23,549 nucleotides of DNA from Kangiellaceae bacterium. GTDB taxonomy: Bacteria; Pseudomonadota; Gammaproteobacteria; Enterobacterales; Kangiellaceae. Both the position numbers and the translations under genes were made by a program. The notes beneath the pieces are model-generated. The model was not told where the DNA came from. It saw only the letters and a program-made list of their open reading frames with translations, and made no database searches. Numbering within the stretch: the first letter of the stretch is position 1; each line of letters starts with the position of its first letter. Of this stretch, positions 1 through 7,388 are shown piece by piece. The stretch is from positions 1-23,549 of the forward strand of contig JASBTO010000208.1 of NCBI GenBank assembly GCA_030148365.1, written 5' to 3'.

Positions 1-99
1 GAGTCACGGGTCGCCCGGACTTTCAGTTTCAAGGTCACCGGTGCCGACGATTTGATAATAGCGACGACCGGCACCCGCTTGCAGGAAAGAGAACTTTAA
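1..99 (+). CDS. 3' end of an unidentified gene (partial)
   Basis: Frame 1 is open from the first base to a TAA at 97-99, giving 32 residues that end in ...TRLQEREL. The other two plus frames either close early or give a less natural composition. About two thirds of the third codon positions are G or C, as in the neighbouring genes. The tail (TFSFKVTGADDLIIATTGT) has no motif I recognise, so I assign no function. It lies 57 bases upstream of the first small lipoprotein gene, on the same strand. A short open frame could occur by chance, so confidence is limited. Confidence 0.4.
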   Translation, partial: ESRVARTFSFKVTGADDLIIATTGTRLQEREL

Positions 100-156
100 C
101 CAGAATCCGGATGCGAATGTCTCGCTAACCGGTCTAACTCACCAAAAGGGGTAATC

Positions 157-456
157 ATGACACCAAGATATCTAATCATTGCCGGCACCCTGGCACTCGC
201 TCTGGGCGCCTGCGCCAGCAATAACAGCTCCCGGATCGACGCCAGCCTGCCAGGTGATGAATTGGCGGCTGCAGCCAAGCAAGCGGAAGACGAAGGCCGC
301 GAGGTGGTTATTTGCCGCAGGGAAAGAACGACCGGTTCGCACCGGGCGAAAAAGCGCTGCGTCAGCTACCAGACCTACAAGGACGAGCAGGAGCAGAGCC
401 GCAAGAACATGAGCAAGTTCCAACAGTCCAACGCCCAGCGGGGCGGCGGAAACTGA
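157..456 (+). CDS. small lipoprotein with paired-Cys TGSH motif, copy 1 of 3
   Basis: The 99-residue product has a short signal peptide with a lipobox ending LGAC (lipidated Cys19). Ala follows the Cys, which fits outer-membrane sorting rather than inner-membrane retention. The mature part is charged and has two further cysteines, Cys53 and Cys68, framing the motif CRRERTTGSHRAKKRCVSY. The tail is Lys/Glu/Gln-rich. A similar C...TGS...C pattern occurs in many short uncharacterised proteobacterial envelope proteins; that is family recollection, and no function is known to me. The start is supported by an AAAAGGGG ribosome binding site five bases upstream. It is the first of three tandem paralogues (157, 602 and 1134). 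The two cysteines could form a disulphide in the periplasm. Confidence 0.85.
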   Translation: MTPRYLIIAGTLALALGACASNNSSRIDASLPGDELAAAAKQAEDEGREVVICRRERTTGSHRAKKRCVSYQTYKDEQEQSRKNMSKFQQSNAQRGGGN

Positions 457-473
457 GCGTCACCGGGTTGTGG

Positions 474-493
474 TCAGGGGATGAGTCTCCTGA
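474..493 (+). other. stem-loop after lipoprotein copy 1
   Basis: TCAGGGGA pairs with TCTCCTGA (8 bp including one G-U pair) around a TGAG loop, 17 bases after the stop of copy 1. No T-run follows, so it is not a standard intrinsic terminator. It could stabilise or partly attenuate the transcript between copies 1 and 2. Confidence 0.4.
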
Positions 494-601
494 TCGCACC
501 CCGGGATTTCCGGCCGGAAGGCGATCGCGACCAATAATGTTTGCAATGACCGGTCACTTCCCGCCAATTTTCGGAAACAAGGTTCAAGACAAGGAGTTAT
601 C

Positions 602-904
602 ATGACCTTCAAGAGTGTTTCGTTGGCCGCTTTGGCCGCCCTGGCCCTGGCCGCCTGTGCCACCAATGACACCGCCAGGCTTGACGGCAATCTGACCGGC
701 GATCAACTGGCCCTTGAAGCTGAAAAAGTCGAGGCGGAAGGCCGCAAGGCGGTCGTCTGCCGGCGCGAGAAGACCACAGGATCCCACCGTACCACCAAGC
801 GCTGCGTGCCTTATTCCGTGTATCGGGATGAACAGGAAGAAAGCCGCAAGGCCATGAGCCGCATGCAAGGCTCCAATGCCCAGAGAGGCACTGAAGGCAA
901 CTGA
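602..904 (+). CDS. small lipoprotein with paired-Cys TGSH motif, copy 2 of 3
   Basis: The 100-residue paralogue of the preceding gene has lipobox LAAC with lipidated Cys19 and Ala at +2. Cys53 and Cys68 sit at exactly the same residue numbers as in copy 1, around CRREKTTGSHRTTKRCVPY. Alignment runs end to end without gaps of note, including the DEQE(Q/E)SRK stretch and the SNAQRG tail. An AAGGAG ribosome binding site lies five bases before the ATG. It is 145 bases downstream of copy 1, and the intervening stem-loop at 474-493 leaves open whether they share one message. Function is unknown; the position suggests an outer-membrane-anchored periplasmic protein. Confidence 0.87.
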   Translation: MTFKSVSLAALAALALAACATNDTARLDGNLTGDQLALEAEKVEAEGRKAVVCRREKTTGSHRTTKRCVPYSVYRDEQEESRKAMSRMQGSNAQRGTEGN

Positions 905-923
905 TGCCCTTCGCGGGGGCATC
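903..923 (+). terminator. weak hairpin at the end of lipoprotein copy 2
   Basis: GATGCCC (903-909) pairs with GGGCATC (917-923) around a 7-base loop. The stem starts inside the stop codon of copy 2. The following bases are C/T-mixed rather than a clean T-run, so termination would be partial at best. Confidence 0.3.
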
Positions 924-1133
924 ACTGCTCCCGCTTTTCCTGCATTTCCCGGGGTATTCCGAACCCCTTCGCAAAAAGCGCTCTGTGTATTTGTTTACTG
1001 ATTTTGCAAACTTTTCCGCCTACCGTGGAATTGTAGGTGGCGGCAGTGGACCCTGCGACAAACCCTTCAACTCAGTCAGTGCGGGCAACTCGGCATCTAC
1101 GAACGATCCAGAGACAGCCGAGGAGTATGTGAA

Positions 1134-1463
1134 ATGCGTAAACTCTTTTTCCCGACCTGTATCTGCGCACTGGCGGTGTTGCTGGCCGGTTGCGCAAGCC
1201 AGGAAATGTCCGATGATTTCCGGTTGGGCAACACCGATGGCGACCCCTATCTGATTGAGGCCAAAAAGGCCCATGAGGAAGGTCGCAATGTCATTATCTG
1301 CAAGAAAACCCAGGTGGCCGGCACCCATGCCGAGCAGACCCGGTGCGTACCCTATCTGACCTACCTGGAAGAGCGACGGCTCAGCAAAAAAGCCTTTAAC
1401 GAAATGCAGTACTACCGTTGCGTAGGCCGAAGCGTGGGAGGATCCGGTAGCCGGCGGTGCTGA
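1134..1463 (+). CDS. small lipoprotein with paired-Cys TGTH motif, copy 3 of 3 (divergent)
   Basis: The 109-residue product has lipobox LAGC (Cys20) followed by Ala. Its core motif CKKTQVAGTHAEQTRCVPY spans Cys56 to Cys71, the same 15-residue spacing as in copies 1 and 2, so it belongs to the same family. It is the most diverged copy: the Ser-Asn-Ala-Gln-Arg tail of the others is replaced by a Tyr/Gly/Ser/Arg-rich tail with two extra cysteines (Cys96 and the final residue Cys109). The ribosome binding site is AGGAG, eight bases before the ATG. An AT-rich stretch at about 985-1011 upstream may carry its own promoter. An intrinsic terminator follows at 1527. Function is unknown. Confidence 0.82.
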   Translation: MRKLFFPTCICALAVLLAGCASQEMSDDFRLGNTDGDPYLIEAKKAHEEGRNVIICKKTQVAGTHAEQTRCVPYLTYLEERRLSKKAFNEMQYYRCVGRSVGGSGSRRC

Positions 1464-1526
1464 ATGGCGTGAAGGTAGAGCTTCAGCCACTGTAACCTCC
1501 CAATCCGTAATTCTGCGCTAATCATG

Positions 1527-1549
1527 ACGGGCCTTTGGGCCCGTTTTTC
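1527..1549 (+). terminator. intrinsic terminator closing the lipoprotein cluster
   Basis: ACGGGCC (1527-1533) pairs with GGCCCGT (1538-1544) around a 4-base loop and is followed at once by a T-run. It lies 63 bases after the stop of lipoprotein copy 3 and before dinF, so dinF probably needs its own promoter. Confidence 0.85.
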
Positions 1550-1626
1550 TGTCTGACCGGATCGTTTATTGACAATCCGGGGTCCGCCCTGCAATCTTCG
1601 CCGGTGACACTATCCGGTCAATAATC

Positions 1627-2970
1627 TTGAAGCCAGCCAATCCCCATCGAAAGGTCTGGGCCCTTGCCGGTCCCATGATCCTGTCCAATGTCACCGTGCC
1701 GCTGGTCGGCCTGGTCGACACGGCCGTGATCGGCCATCTGGGCGCCGCTCATTATCTCGGCGCCGTCGCGGTCGGATCCCTGCTGTATACCTTCCTGGTC
1801 TGGGTATTGGGGTTCTTGCGGATGGGCACGACCGGACTCGTTGCCCAGGCTTACGGGCGTTCGGATCCGGCGGCAAGTCTGCGCATTCTCGCCCAGGCGG
1901 CGCTGCTCGCGGCCAGTCTTGGCCTGGTGCTGTTGTTGGCGCGGCATTGGGTCCTTGCGGCCGGCATCTACTGGATCCAGCCCAGCGAGGCCGTTGAGGC
2001 GGGAACGGCGAGCTATTTTCTAATCCGGATCCATGGTCTGCCCGCAGCGCTGTGCAATATCGCCATCGTCGGCTGGTTTCTGGGAGTGCATAACGCCCGT
2101 TCGCCGCTGGCGCTGCTGCTGTTTACCAATATCGTCAATGTGCTGCTGGATCTGCTGCTGGTGCTGGGTCTCGACTGGGGGCTGGCGGGCGCCGCCTGGG
2201 CCAGCCTGCTGTCCGACTGGCTGGGGCTCGCGCTGGCGGCGGTACTGGTCTGGCGCCATTGCCGCCGACAGCGGATGCTGCCGTTGCCGCCCGGCTGGTT
2301 CAGTATGGAAGGCCTGGTACAACTCCTGCGGGTCAATGGCGATATCTTTATCCGTACCCTGGCCCTGGAAATGGTGTTCCTGTTGTTTACCCGCCGCGGC
2401 GCCGAGATGGGCGACGTAATCCTGGCCGCCAATGCCGTACTGCTGAATTTTCTCCTGATTATGGCCAGTGGCCTCGACGGTTTCGCCAATGCCGCCGAGG
2501 CGCTGGTGGGGCGGGCTATCGGCGCCCGGGACGGTGCCGGCTATCGTCAGTCCCTGCGGGCTTGCGCCATCTGGTCCCTGCTCGCCAGTCTGGTGTTTCT
2601 GGCGGGCTTCGCACTATTCGGTGGCGCCATCATCGGCCTGATGACCAATGTCGGACCGGTTATTACCGCAGCCCGTAACTTCCTGCCTTATGTCACGCTG
2701 TTGCCCCTGGTTGCGGTCTGGAGCTATCTGCTCGACGGTGTTTTTATCGGCGCGACCCTGACCCGTGACATGCGCAACGCCATGGTGCTGGCCTTGCTGC
2801 TCGGATTCCTGCCGTTGCTGTATCTCACCGCCAGTTGGGGCAATCACGGTCTCTGGCTGGCGTTCTACGGCTTCATGGTAATCCGTGGTCTGTCGCTGTA
2901 CTTGCTACTCAGGCACCGGGAAAAATCCTTCAGCTGGCTGCCGGAGCCGCATCCGTCACGCCCCCTTTAA
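1627..2970 (+). CDS. dinF: MATE family multidrug/cation antiporter, DinF subfamily
   Basis: The 447-residue inner-membrane protein has about twelve hydrophobic segments. It is a DinF-type MATE transporter, expected to export organic compounds in exchange for Na+ or H+. Diagnostic stretches are the N-terminal WALAGPMILSNVTVPLVGLV followed by DTAVIGHLGA, the mid-protein ANAVLLNFLL with DGFANAAEALVG, and the C-terminal SYLLDGVFIGATLTRDMRN and NHGLWLAFYG. These match E. coli DinF in order and spacing. The TTG start gives the usual N-terminus and is the only start codon after the in-frame TGA at 1570; no strong ribosome binding site precedes it. No LexA box was recognised upstream, so SOS control is not implied. 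It converges on the kinase operon, with 50 bases between the stops. Confidence 0.92.
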   Translation: MKPANPHRKVWALAGPMILSNVTVPLVGLVDTAVIGHLGAAHYLGAVAVGSLLYTFLVWVLGFLRMGTTGLVAQAYGRSDPAASLRILAQAALLAASLGLVLLLARHWVLAAGIYWIQPSEAVEAGTASYFLIRIHGLPAALCNIAIVGWFLGVHNARSPLALLLFTNIVNVLLDLLLVLGLDWGLAGAAWASLLSDWLGLALAAVLVWRHCRRQRMLPLPPGWFSMEGLVQLLRVNGDIFIRTLALEMVFLLFTRRGAEMGDVILAANAVLLNFLLIMASGLDGFANAAEALVGRAIGARDGAGYRQSLRACAIWSLLASLVFLAGFALFGGAIIGLMTNVGPVITAARNFLPYVTLLPLVAVWSYLLDGVFIGATLTRDMRNAMVLALLLGFLPLLYLTASWGNHGLWLAFYGFMVIRGLSLYLLLRHREKSFSWLPEPHPSRPL

Positions 2971-3020
2971 CCGTTTCGGCCAAAGCTCGGGGTGCCAGGC
3001 ATTTGCCGCGCCGGTTTCCG

Positions 3021-4442
3021 TCAGTCGTTGGTCCACGCCAGCCCGACTGCTGCCAGTGCCCGATCACAGGTCCTGACTAATTGGGGGGACTCCTGCCAGT
3101 TACGAACAAATCTGCGCATGTCTTTCCGGAAAGCGGCTTCGAAGCGCAGGTTATCCGGAGCAAATGCCCGGACCGCATCAAGGTCGATCCAGGTCGGTCC
3201 AGGGTCCGTGATCAGGATGTTGGTCGCCTTGGTGTCGCCATGCACTAGGCGGCAGTGATGGAAGCTTTGCAGTTGCCGGGCAATCGCCTCCATGGTCTGG
3301 TCATCATCGGTATGAGCCGCAAACCAGGCGCGAGCGCTTTGGCCGTCGACCGCCCGGGTGATCAGCCAGGCCTCCCGCTTCAGCCCGGCCCGGCGTCGCT
3401 CGATATAGGCCAATGGCGCGGGACTGTCGATACCCAGATGATTGAGATACAAACCGAATTGCCAACTGGTTTGCGCACGGCTGGCTTTGAGTTGGCGCTT
3501 GATGCCGTGCCACAGGGATTTGACGTTGTAGCGTTTGACGATCAGGGATTGGGCACCGATTTCGATGCTGTTGACACTGGCGCTGTTGCCGGCCTTCAGC
3601 CAGGTGTCCGGTGCGCACTGGAAGGGCTGGTCAGGATCCCGGAGCAGGTCCTCCAGACCGTCGACAGCGGCCTGCTTGTCGAAGACGCCCCGCAGATACC
3701 CGCCAGGTACCTGGTGCTCGAATGCCTGAAACCGGGTACTGGTGCGAAGTGCCTTGCGGCGAAATTTGTCGCCGCGCAGAAAGATGGCCCGTTCGAGGCG
3801 GGATTTGAATTCCGGCCAGGATTCGACCGCATCGGCTTCGCGGCGCTTGTAATAGTGGTGGATCAGGGCCGGCGCTTCGCCGAGAAACCGGGCGGGTAAC
3901 TGGGCCAGCAGCAGGGCCAGGTTATCAAGACGGGTGGCATCGGGCATGCGGTCCCGAAACTGGCGGATCTGATCGGCGTCGATGGCGTAGAGAGTCTGCC
4001 CCTGAACCAGAAAGTTTTCCAGATGCAGATCCTGCTGTAACAGACGCTGGTCGTGGAGGCGGGCCGTCAGTTCGACCATCTTTTTCACCAGTGGCAGTAT
4101 GTCTGCCTCCGGCCCGGTGCGGATTCGTTGGCGCACGGTTTCGGCGTCTGCCATCCATTCATAAACCAGGTAGGGGATACCATCCTGCTTGCCGGATTTG
4201 AGCAATGCCGGAGTCGGGATCTGTGCGTCCATGAGGGCCCGCGCGCCTTCCTGCTCCTGGGCGCAGTGGGCGCCGCCCCGGGCAGAGTGCAGAAACAGCT
4301 TCAGTAATGCCGGTTTGCCATCCAGAATGACGCGGCCCACCCAGCGCTTGCCGGGAAAGAGCCGCAGGGTATCCGGCGATGTGGCGCCCACCCCGGCAAT
4401 CAGTCGGGCGATTTCATCACTGACAGCATGTCCTTCGATCAT
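3021..4442 (-). CDS. tandem double LPS-kinase-like protein
   Basis: The 473-residue protein is built of two kinase-like domains of the lipopolysaccharide kinase (WaaP/KdkA/InaA-like) type. Domain 1 (about 20-200) has a candidate ATP Lys in LLKLF (about 48), catalytic loop QQDLHLEN (Asp138, Asn143) and metal-binding AIDAD (Asp155). Domain 2 (about 285-460) has Lys303 in IVKRY, catalytic loop HGDTKATN (Asp403, Asn408) and WIDLD (Asp420/422). Both therefore keep the D-x4-N and distal Asp pattern and could be active. A family member is usually one domain of roughly 230-270 residues. Likely role: cytoplasmic-face phosphorylation of Kdo or heptose in the LPS core; the substrate is inferred from context only. 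It is the last gene of a three-gene operon, and its ATG overlaps the upstream glycosyltransferase stop as ATGA. Confidence 0.82.
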   Translation of the reverse strand: MIEGHAVSDEIARLIAGVGATSPDTLRLFPGKRWVGRVILDGKPALLKLFLHSARGGAHCAQEQEGARALMDAQIPTPALLKSGKQDGIPYLVYEWMADAETVRQRIRTGPEADILPLVKKMVELTARLHDQRLLQQDLHLENFLVQGQTLYAIDADQIRQFRDRMPDATRLDNLALLLAQLPARFLGEAPALIHHYYKRREADAVESWPEFKSRLERAIFLRGDKFRRKALRTSTRFQAFEHQVPGGYLRGVFDKQAAVDGLEDLLRDPDQPFQCAPDTWLKAGNSASVNSIEIGAQSLIVKRYNVKSLWHGIKRQLKASRAQTSWQFGLYLNHLGIDSPAPLAYIERRRAGLKREAWLITRAVDGQSARAWFAAHTDDDQTMEAIARQLQSFHHCRLVHGDTKATNILITDPGPTWIDLDAVRAFAPDNLRFEAAFRKDMRRFVRNWQESPQLVRTCDRALAAVGLAWTND

Positions 4443-5464
4443 GTCCGGATCCTTTCGCGCGGCCCGGAGCCCGGCACACCGACATATCCGGCAGTCGCTG
4501 CTTTCAGCCGCGCCAGAATTTTCGCGAACACCCGGGCGCGGTCAAATTTTTCCTGTACATCGAGGCGGCCCTGCTCGCCAAGCCGTCTGCCGAGCCGGGG
4601 GTCGGCGGCGAGTGCGGTAATGGCCGTTTGCCAGTCCTGCGGGGAATCCGCGAGATAACCGTTGCGGCCGTTTTCAATGACCTCGCGATTCACACCGGCG
4701 GGTGAAGTTATCACCGGCAGTCCGGCCGCCATGTACTGAAGGATCTTGAGCGCGCATTTGCCACGGGTCCAGGGGGTGTCCTGCATCGGTGCGATGCCGA
4801 CATGGGCGCTGGCAAGCTCCGCGGCTTCGGTGCCCGCGGACCAGGGCTGGTTCAGGATGGTCAGTTTCGACGACTCCAGTTCAAAGTCGGCGACGATTTT
4901 CAGGCGCAACTCCGGAATGCTGTCGGCGCAGGTTTCGAGAACCGGCAACAAGGGCTCCAGATAGCGTCGGGTCGATTGGCTGCCAATCCAGACCAGATCG
5001 AAATGATCAACGGGCCGGGGGACGTCGACACGATACCGCTCCACGTCCAGTGATGTCGGAATGACATGCACCTCGGCGTTTTCACTTCGTGCCCTGGCCG
5101 CCAAAAAGTCATTGCCGGCAAAAACCTGGTCACTGAGCCTGACAATGCGTCGGAAGCGGCGCAGGCGTTGTCGCGAGTCACCGGAGGGCCGGGTAAAAAC
5201 GGCATCGTCAAAATCGAAGATCAGATGCCGGCTTTTTTTCCGGAGCCACCAGAGCAGTGGGGCGGGCAGCAGTCGCCGCACCAGTACGACCACATCCGCG
5301 GATCCGGCAGCGCCCAGCGCCTGCTGCTTGACCGAAAAACTGCCGGTGATCGGCAACCACACCGGTTCCCAGTCATGGTCTTTGAGCAGCCCGAAGTAGT
5401 CCAGGGCCCGGTACCTTGTAGAGGCGGACTCCGCGGACTTCGACAGGAACAGAATTTTTTTCAT
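4439..5464 (-). CDS. GT4-type (GT-B fold) glycosyltransferase
   Basis: The 341-residue protein fits a two-domain GT-B glycosyltransferase. The N-terminal half opens with KKILFLSKSAESASTRYR and holds FDFDDAVF (83-90). The C-terminal half has VWIGSQST (158-165), the nucleotide-sugar region KCALKILQYMAAGLPVITSP and GVNREVIENGRNGYL, the usual GT4 donor-site signature. It is probably cytosolic and membrane-associated, adding a sugar to LPS core or a related glycan; donor and acceptor cannot be read. It overlaps the methyltransferase stop and the kinase start by four bases each, which points to translational coupling. No waa symbol is justified without alignment. Confidence 0.85.
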   Translation of the reverse strand: MKKILFLSKSAESASTRYRALDYFGLLKDHDWEPVWLPITGSFSVKQQALGAAGSADVVVLVRRLLPAPLLWWLRKKSRHLIFDFDDAVFTRPSGDSRQRLRRFRRIVRLSDQVFAGNDFLAARARSENAEVHVIPTSLDVERYRVDVPRPVDHFDLVWIGSQSTRRYLEPLLPVLETCADSIPELRLKIVADFELESSKLTILNQPWSAGTEAAELASAHVGIAPMQDTPWTRGKCALKILQYMAAGLPVITSPAGVNREVIENGRNGYLADSPQDWQTAITALAADPRLGRRLGEQGRLDVQEKFDRARVFAKILARLKAATAGYVGVPGSGPRERIRT

Positions 5465-6093
5465 GGTGACGGCTTCTGGGCAACCAGCATGATTTGTCGT
5501 GAGTAATCGATCCCCAGCAGGCGAAACAACGGATAGCAGAGCACCCGCCGTATCAACCTCTGGATCCAGGACTCATTATAGAGCCGATAGATTTTTTTTA
5601 CCCTGAAGCCGGCCAGTGATGCAATACCGCCAAGTTCGTCATAGCACCAGGGAGTGATGTGGGTTGCGTCTCGCAGGTATCCCGGCGGGTAATAGATGTT
5701 CGGCGTGGTTATCATCAGAGTGCCGCCAGGCGCCAGCACGTCGTAGGCTTTTTCGAGGATGTCATGAGCGATATCGACGGTGACATGTTCAATCACCTCA
5801 AACATGCAGACCAGATCGTACCGGCCATTGATTTCGTCAAGATCATAAAAATCATGATCGCCATGCTTGTCGACGTCAAAGCTGGCGTAATTGCAGGTAG
5901 GCCAGCGTTTCTGGATTTTCTTTCGCAGCGCCCGCTCACCGGCACCAATTTCCAGCACCGACGTCGGTTGCAGGTCGCCTTGCATCAACACGCTGGAGTA
6001 GCGTTTGGCGACGGGCAGAGACCAGATTTTGGGCCAGGTGTTTTTTACACTCCGGCGGTGTTTGTACAGTTGACTCCAATCGACATCAGCCAT
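5461..6093 (-). CDS. class I SAM-dependent methyltransferase
   Basis: The 210-residue protein has SAM-binding motif I SVLEIGAGE (45-53), an acidic second strand (YASFDVDKHGD), the motif MFEVIEHV (97-104) and the post-II loop LAPGGTLMITTPN, all typical of class I methyltransferases of the Methyltransf_11/23 type. A C-terminal hydrophobic and basic segment (about 175-200) may touch the membrane. It is first in an operon with a glycosyltransferase and a double kinase, so a role in methylating a glycan or a lipid-linked sugar is plausible but inferred. The ATG is preceded by AGGAG at four bases. Transcription most likely starts from the TTTACA/TATATT promoter at 6181-6209, leaving a leader of about 80 bases. 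Confidence 0.82.
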   Translation of the reverse strand: MADVDWSQLYKHRRSVKNTWPKIWSLPVAKRYSSVLMQGDLQPTSVLEIGAGERALRKKIQKRWPTCNYASFDVDKHGDHDFYDLDEINGRYDLVCMFEVIEHVTVDIAHDILEKAYDVLAPGGTLMITTPNIYYPPGYLRDATHITPWCYDELGGIASLAGFRVKKIYRLYNESWIQRLIRRVLCYPLFRLLGIDYSRQIMLVAQKPSP

Positions 6094-6160
6094 GAGGCTC
6101 CTGTTGCAGTGGCAAACAATGACCCGGGCATGAACGTTGAACGGGGGCCAAATACACTGG

Positions 6161-6188
6161 GTGAATTTTATCGTGGTGCCAATATAAT
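6161..6188 (+). promoter_or_regulatory. possible promoter for the heptosyltransferase
   Basis: A perfect TATAAT lies at 6183-6188 on the plus strand, with only a weak -35 (GTGAAT, 6161-6166, 16-base spacer). It overlaps the -10 box of the opposite-strand promoter, so the two transcripts would compete for polymerase. The leader to the gene would be about 90-110 bases. Confidence 0.4.
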
Positions 6189-6209
6189 GATACGCCGAAA
6201 GGGTGTAAA
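6181..6209 (-). promoter_or_regulatory. sigma70-type promoter for the methyltransferase-GT-kinase operon
   Basis: On the minus strand a TTTACA -35 box (6204-6209) and a TATATT -10 box (6181-6186) are separated by exactly 17 bases. Each matches the consensus at five of six positions. Expected transcription start is near 6174, about 80 bases before the methyltransferase ATG. Confidence 0.65.
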
Positions 6210-6284
6210 GTTCAGAGCCTGCCCGGTCAGTGACAGAACCGGTGCAGCAACGAATTTCTGTTTGCTTGGAGTCGGGGCGTCCGC

Positions 6285-7361
6285 GTGGCCAAAAAAGGTG
6301 AAGTCTTGAACATCGAGCCCGGGGACGTCCGGAACATTGCCCTGGTACGACTGTCCGCCATTGGCGATACGGTCATGCTGGTGCCAGTGGTGCGCAGCTT
6401 GCTCCGACAATTTCCGGACGCCAGATTGACCTGGGTGATCGATCGGGCTGCCTACAGGCTACTGGCGGGGCTGGAAAAGGACTTGCGCCTTGAATTCATG
6501 GTCATCGACAAACCGCGCAAGCTGGCCGACTACCGCGCCCTGTATCGTCAATTCAAAACTCTGGAATTTGATCTGGTGTTGGCAATGCAAGCCAATTTCC
6601 GGGTCAACCTGATTTATCCGCTGATCCGCGCGCCGATCAAACTGGGCTTTGACCGCAAGCGGGCGCGGGATGGCCAGTGGCTGTTCGTCAATCGTCAAAT
6701 CCGGTTTCGTCGAGAGCATCTGCTGGAGAGCTTTTTCGCGTTCCCGGAAGCTCTGGGCCTTGGCAAGCGGGACCTCACCTGGGAACTCCCGGTCGGTGAA
6801 GAGGATTATGCCGAAGCGACCCGTCTCGCAGGTACCGAGCCGGGCTATGTGGTGATTAACCCGGCAGCGAGCAAGGCCGAGCGCAGCTGGCTGCCGGAGC
6901 GCTATGCGGCGGTCAATGATTATCTGGCACAGGAGCGCGGTTTGCCGGTGCTGCTGACCGGTGGCCCCGGCGGCGGCGAAGCGGCGCTGGCGCAGGCAAT
7001 AGTCGCGAAGTGTCAGACACCGCCCGTCAATCTGGTCGGCAAAACCAGTCTCAAGCAACTCGCGGCACTGATGGACCGGGCCCGTTTTTGTATCTGCCCT
7101 GATACCGGCCCGGCCCATATTGCGGTTGCCATGGGTACACCGGTTATTGGTCTGTATGCGGTGGCGCCGCCGGAGTTGTCGCGGCCCTGGTTGTGGCCGG
7201 AACTGGTGGTGGACGCCTGGCCGCAAGCCGTGCGCAAATTTCTCGGCGAGGATCCCGCCACGGTTGACTGGAATACCCGGGTCCATGATCCGGGCGCGAT
7301 GGCGCTGATTGGCGTCGAAGACGTCATTGCCAGGATCGACAGCTTGCTGGATGCCGGCTGA
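6285..7361 (+). CDS. GT9 LPS heptosyltransferase (WaaC/WaaF-like)
   Basis: The 358-residue protein is of the ADP-heptose:LPS heptosyltransferase family. Signatures are IALVRLSAIGDTVMLVPVVR near the N-terminus, INPAASKAERSWLPERYAAV mid-protein, LLTGGPGGGE, NLVGKTSLKQLAALMDRA, and the donor-site PDTGPAHIAVAMGTPVIGLY (Asp273 to His278). It acts at the cytoplasmic face, transferring L,D-heptose to Kdo-lipid A or to the first heptose; heptosyltransferase I versus II cannot be settled by eye. The start is uncertain: GTG 6285 is the longest, but an in-frame TTG at 6306 has a better-placed AAGGTG (6295-6300) and would remove seven residues. Precursor supply fits hldE/hldD at 10723-13097. The stop lies inside a terminator hairpin shared with the convergent gene. 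Confidence 0.88.
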   Translation: MAKKGEVLNIEPGDVRNIALVRLSAIGDTVMLVPVVRSLLRQFPDARLTWVIDRAAYRLLAGLEKDLRLEFMVIDKPRKLADYRALYRQFKTLEFDLVLAMQANFRVNLIYPLIRAPIKLGFDRKRARDGQWLFVNRQIRFRREHLLESFFAFPEALGLGKRDLTWELPVGEEDYAEATRLAGTEPGYVVINPAASKAERSWLPERYAAVNDYLAQERGLPVLLTGGPGGGEAALAQAIVAKCQTPPVNLVGKTSLKQLAALMDRARFCICPDTGPAHIAVAMGTPVIGLYAVAPPELSRPWLWPELVVDAWPQAVRKFLGEDPATVDWNTRVHDPGAMALIGVEDVIARIDSLLDAG

Positions 7362-7388
7362 ACCGGGACGGGGCCGCGTTCAGTTTTT
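7358..7388 (+). terminator. intrinsic terminator at the heptosyltransferase / GT-C convergence
   Basis: CTGAAC (7358-7363) pairs with GTTCAG (7378-7383), extended by CGG/CCG with one bulged base, and is followed by five T. The stem contains the stop codons of both convergent genes. The T-run serves the plus strand. Confidence 0.6.
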
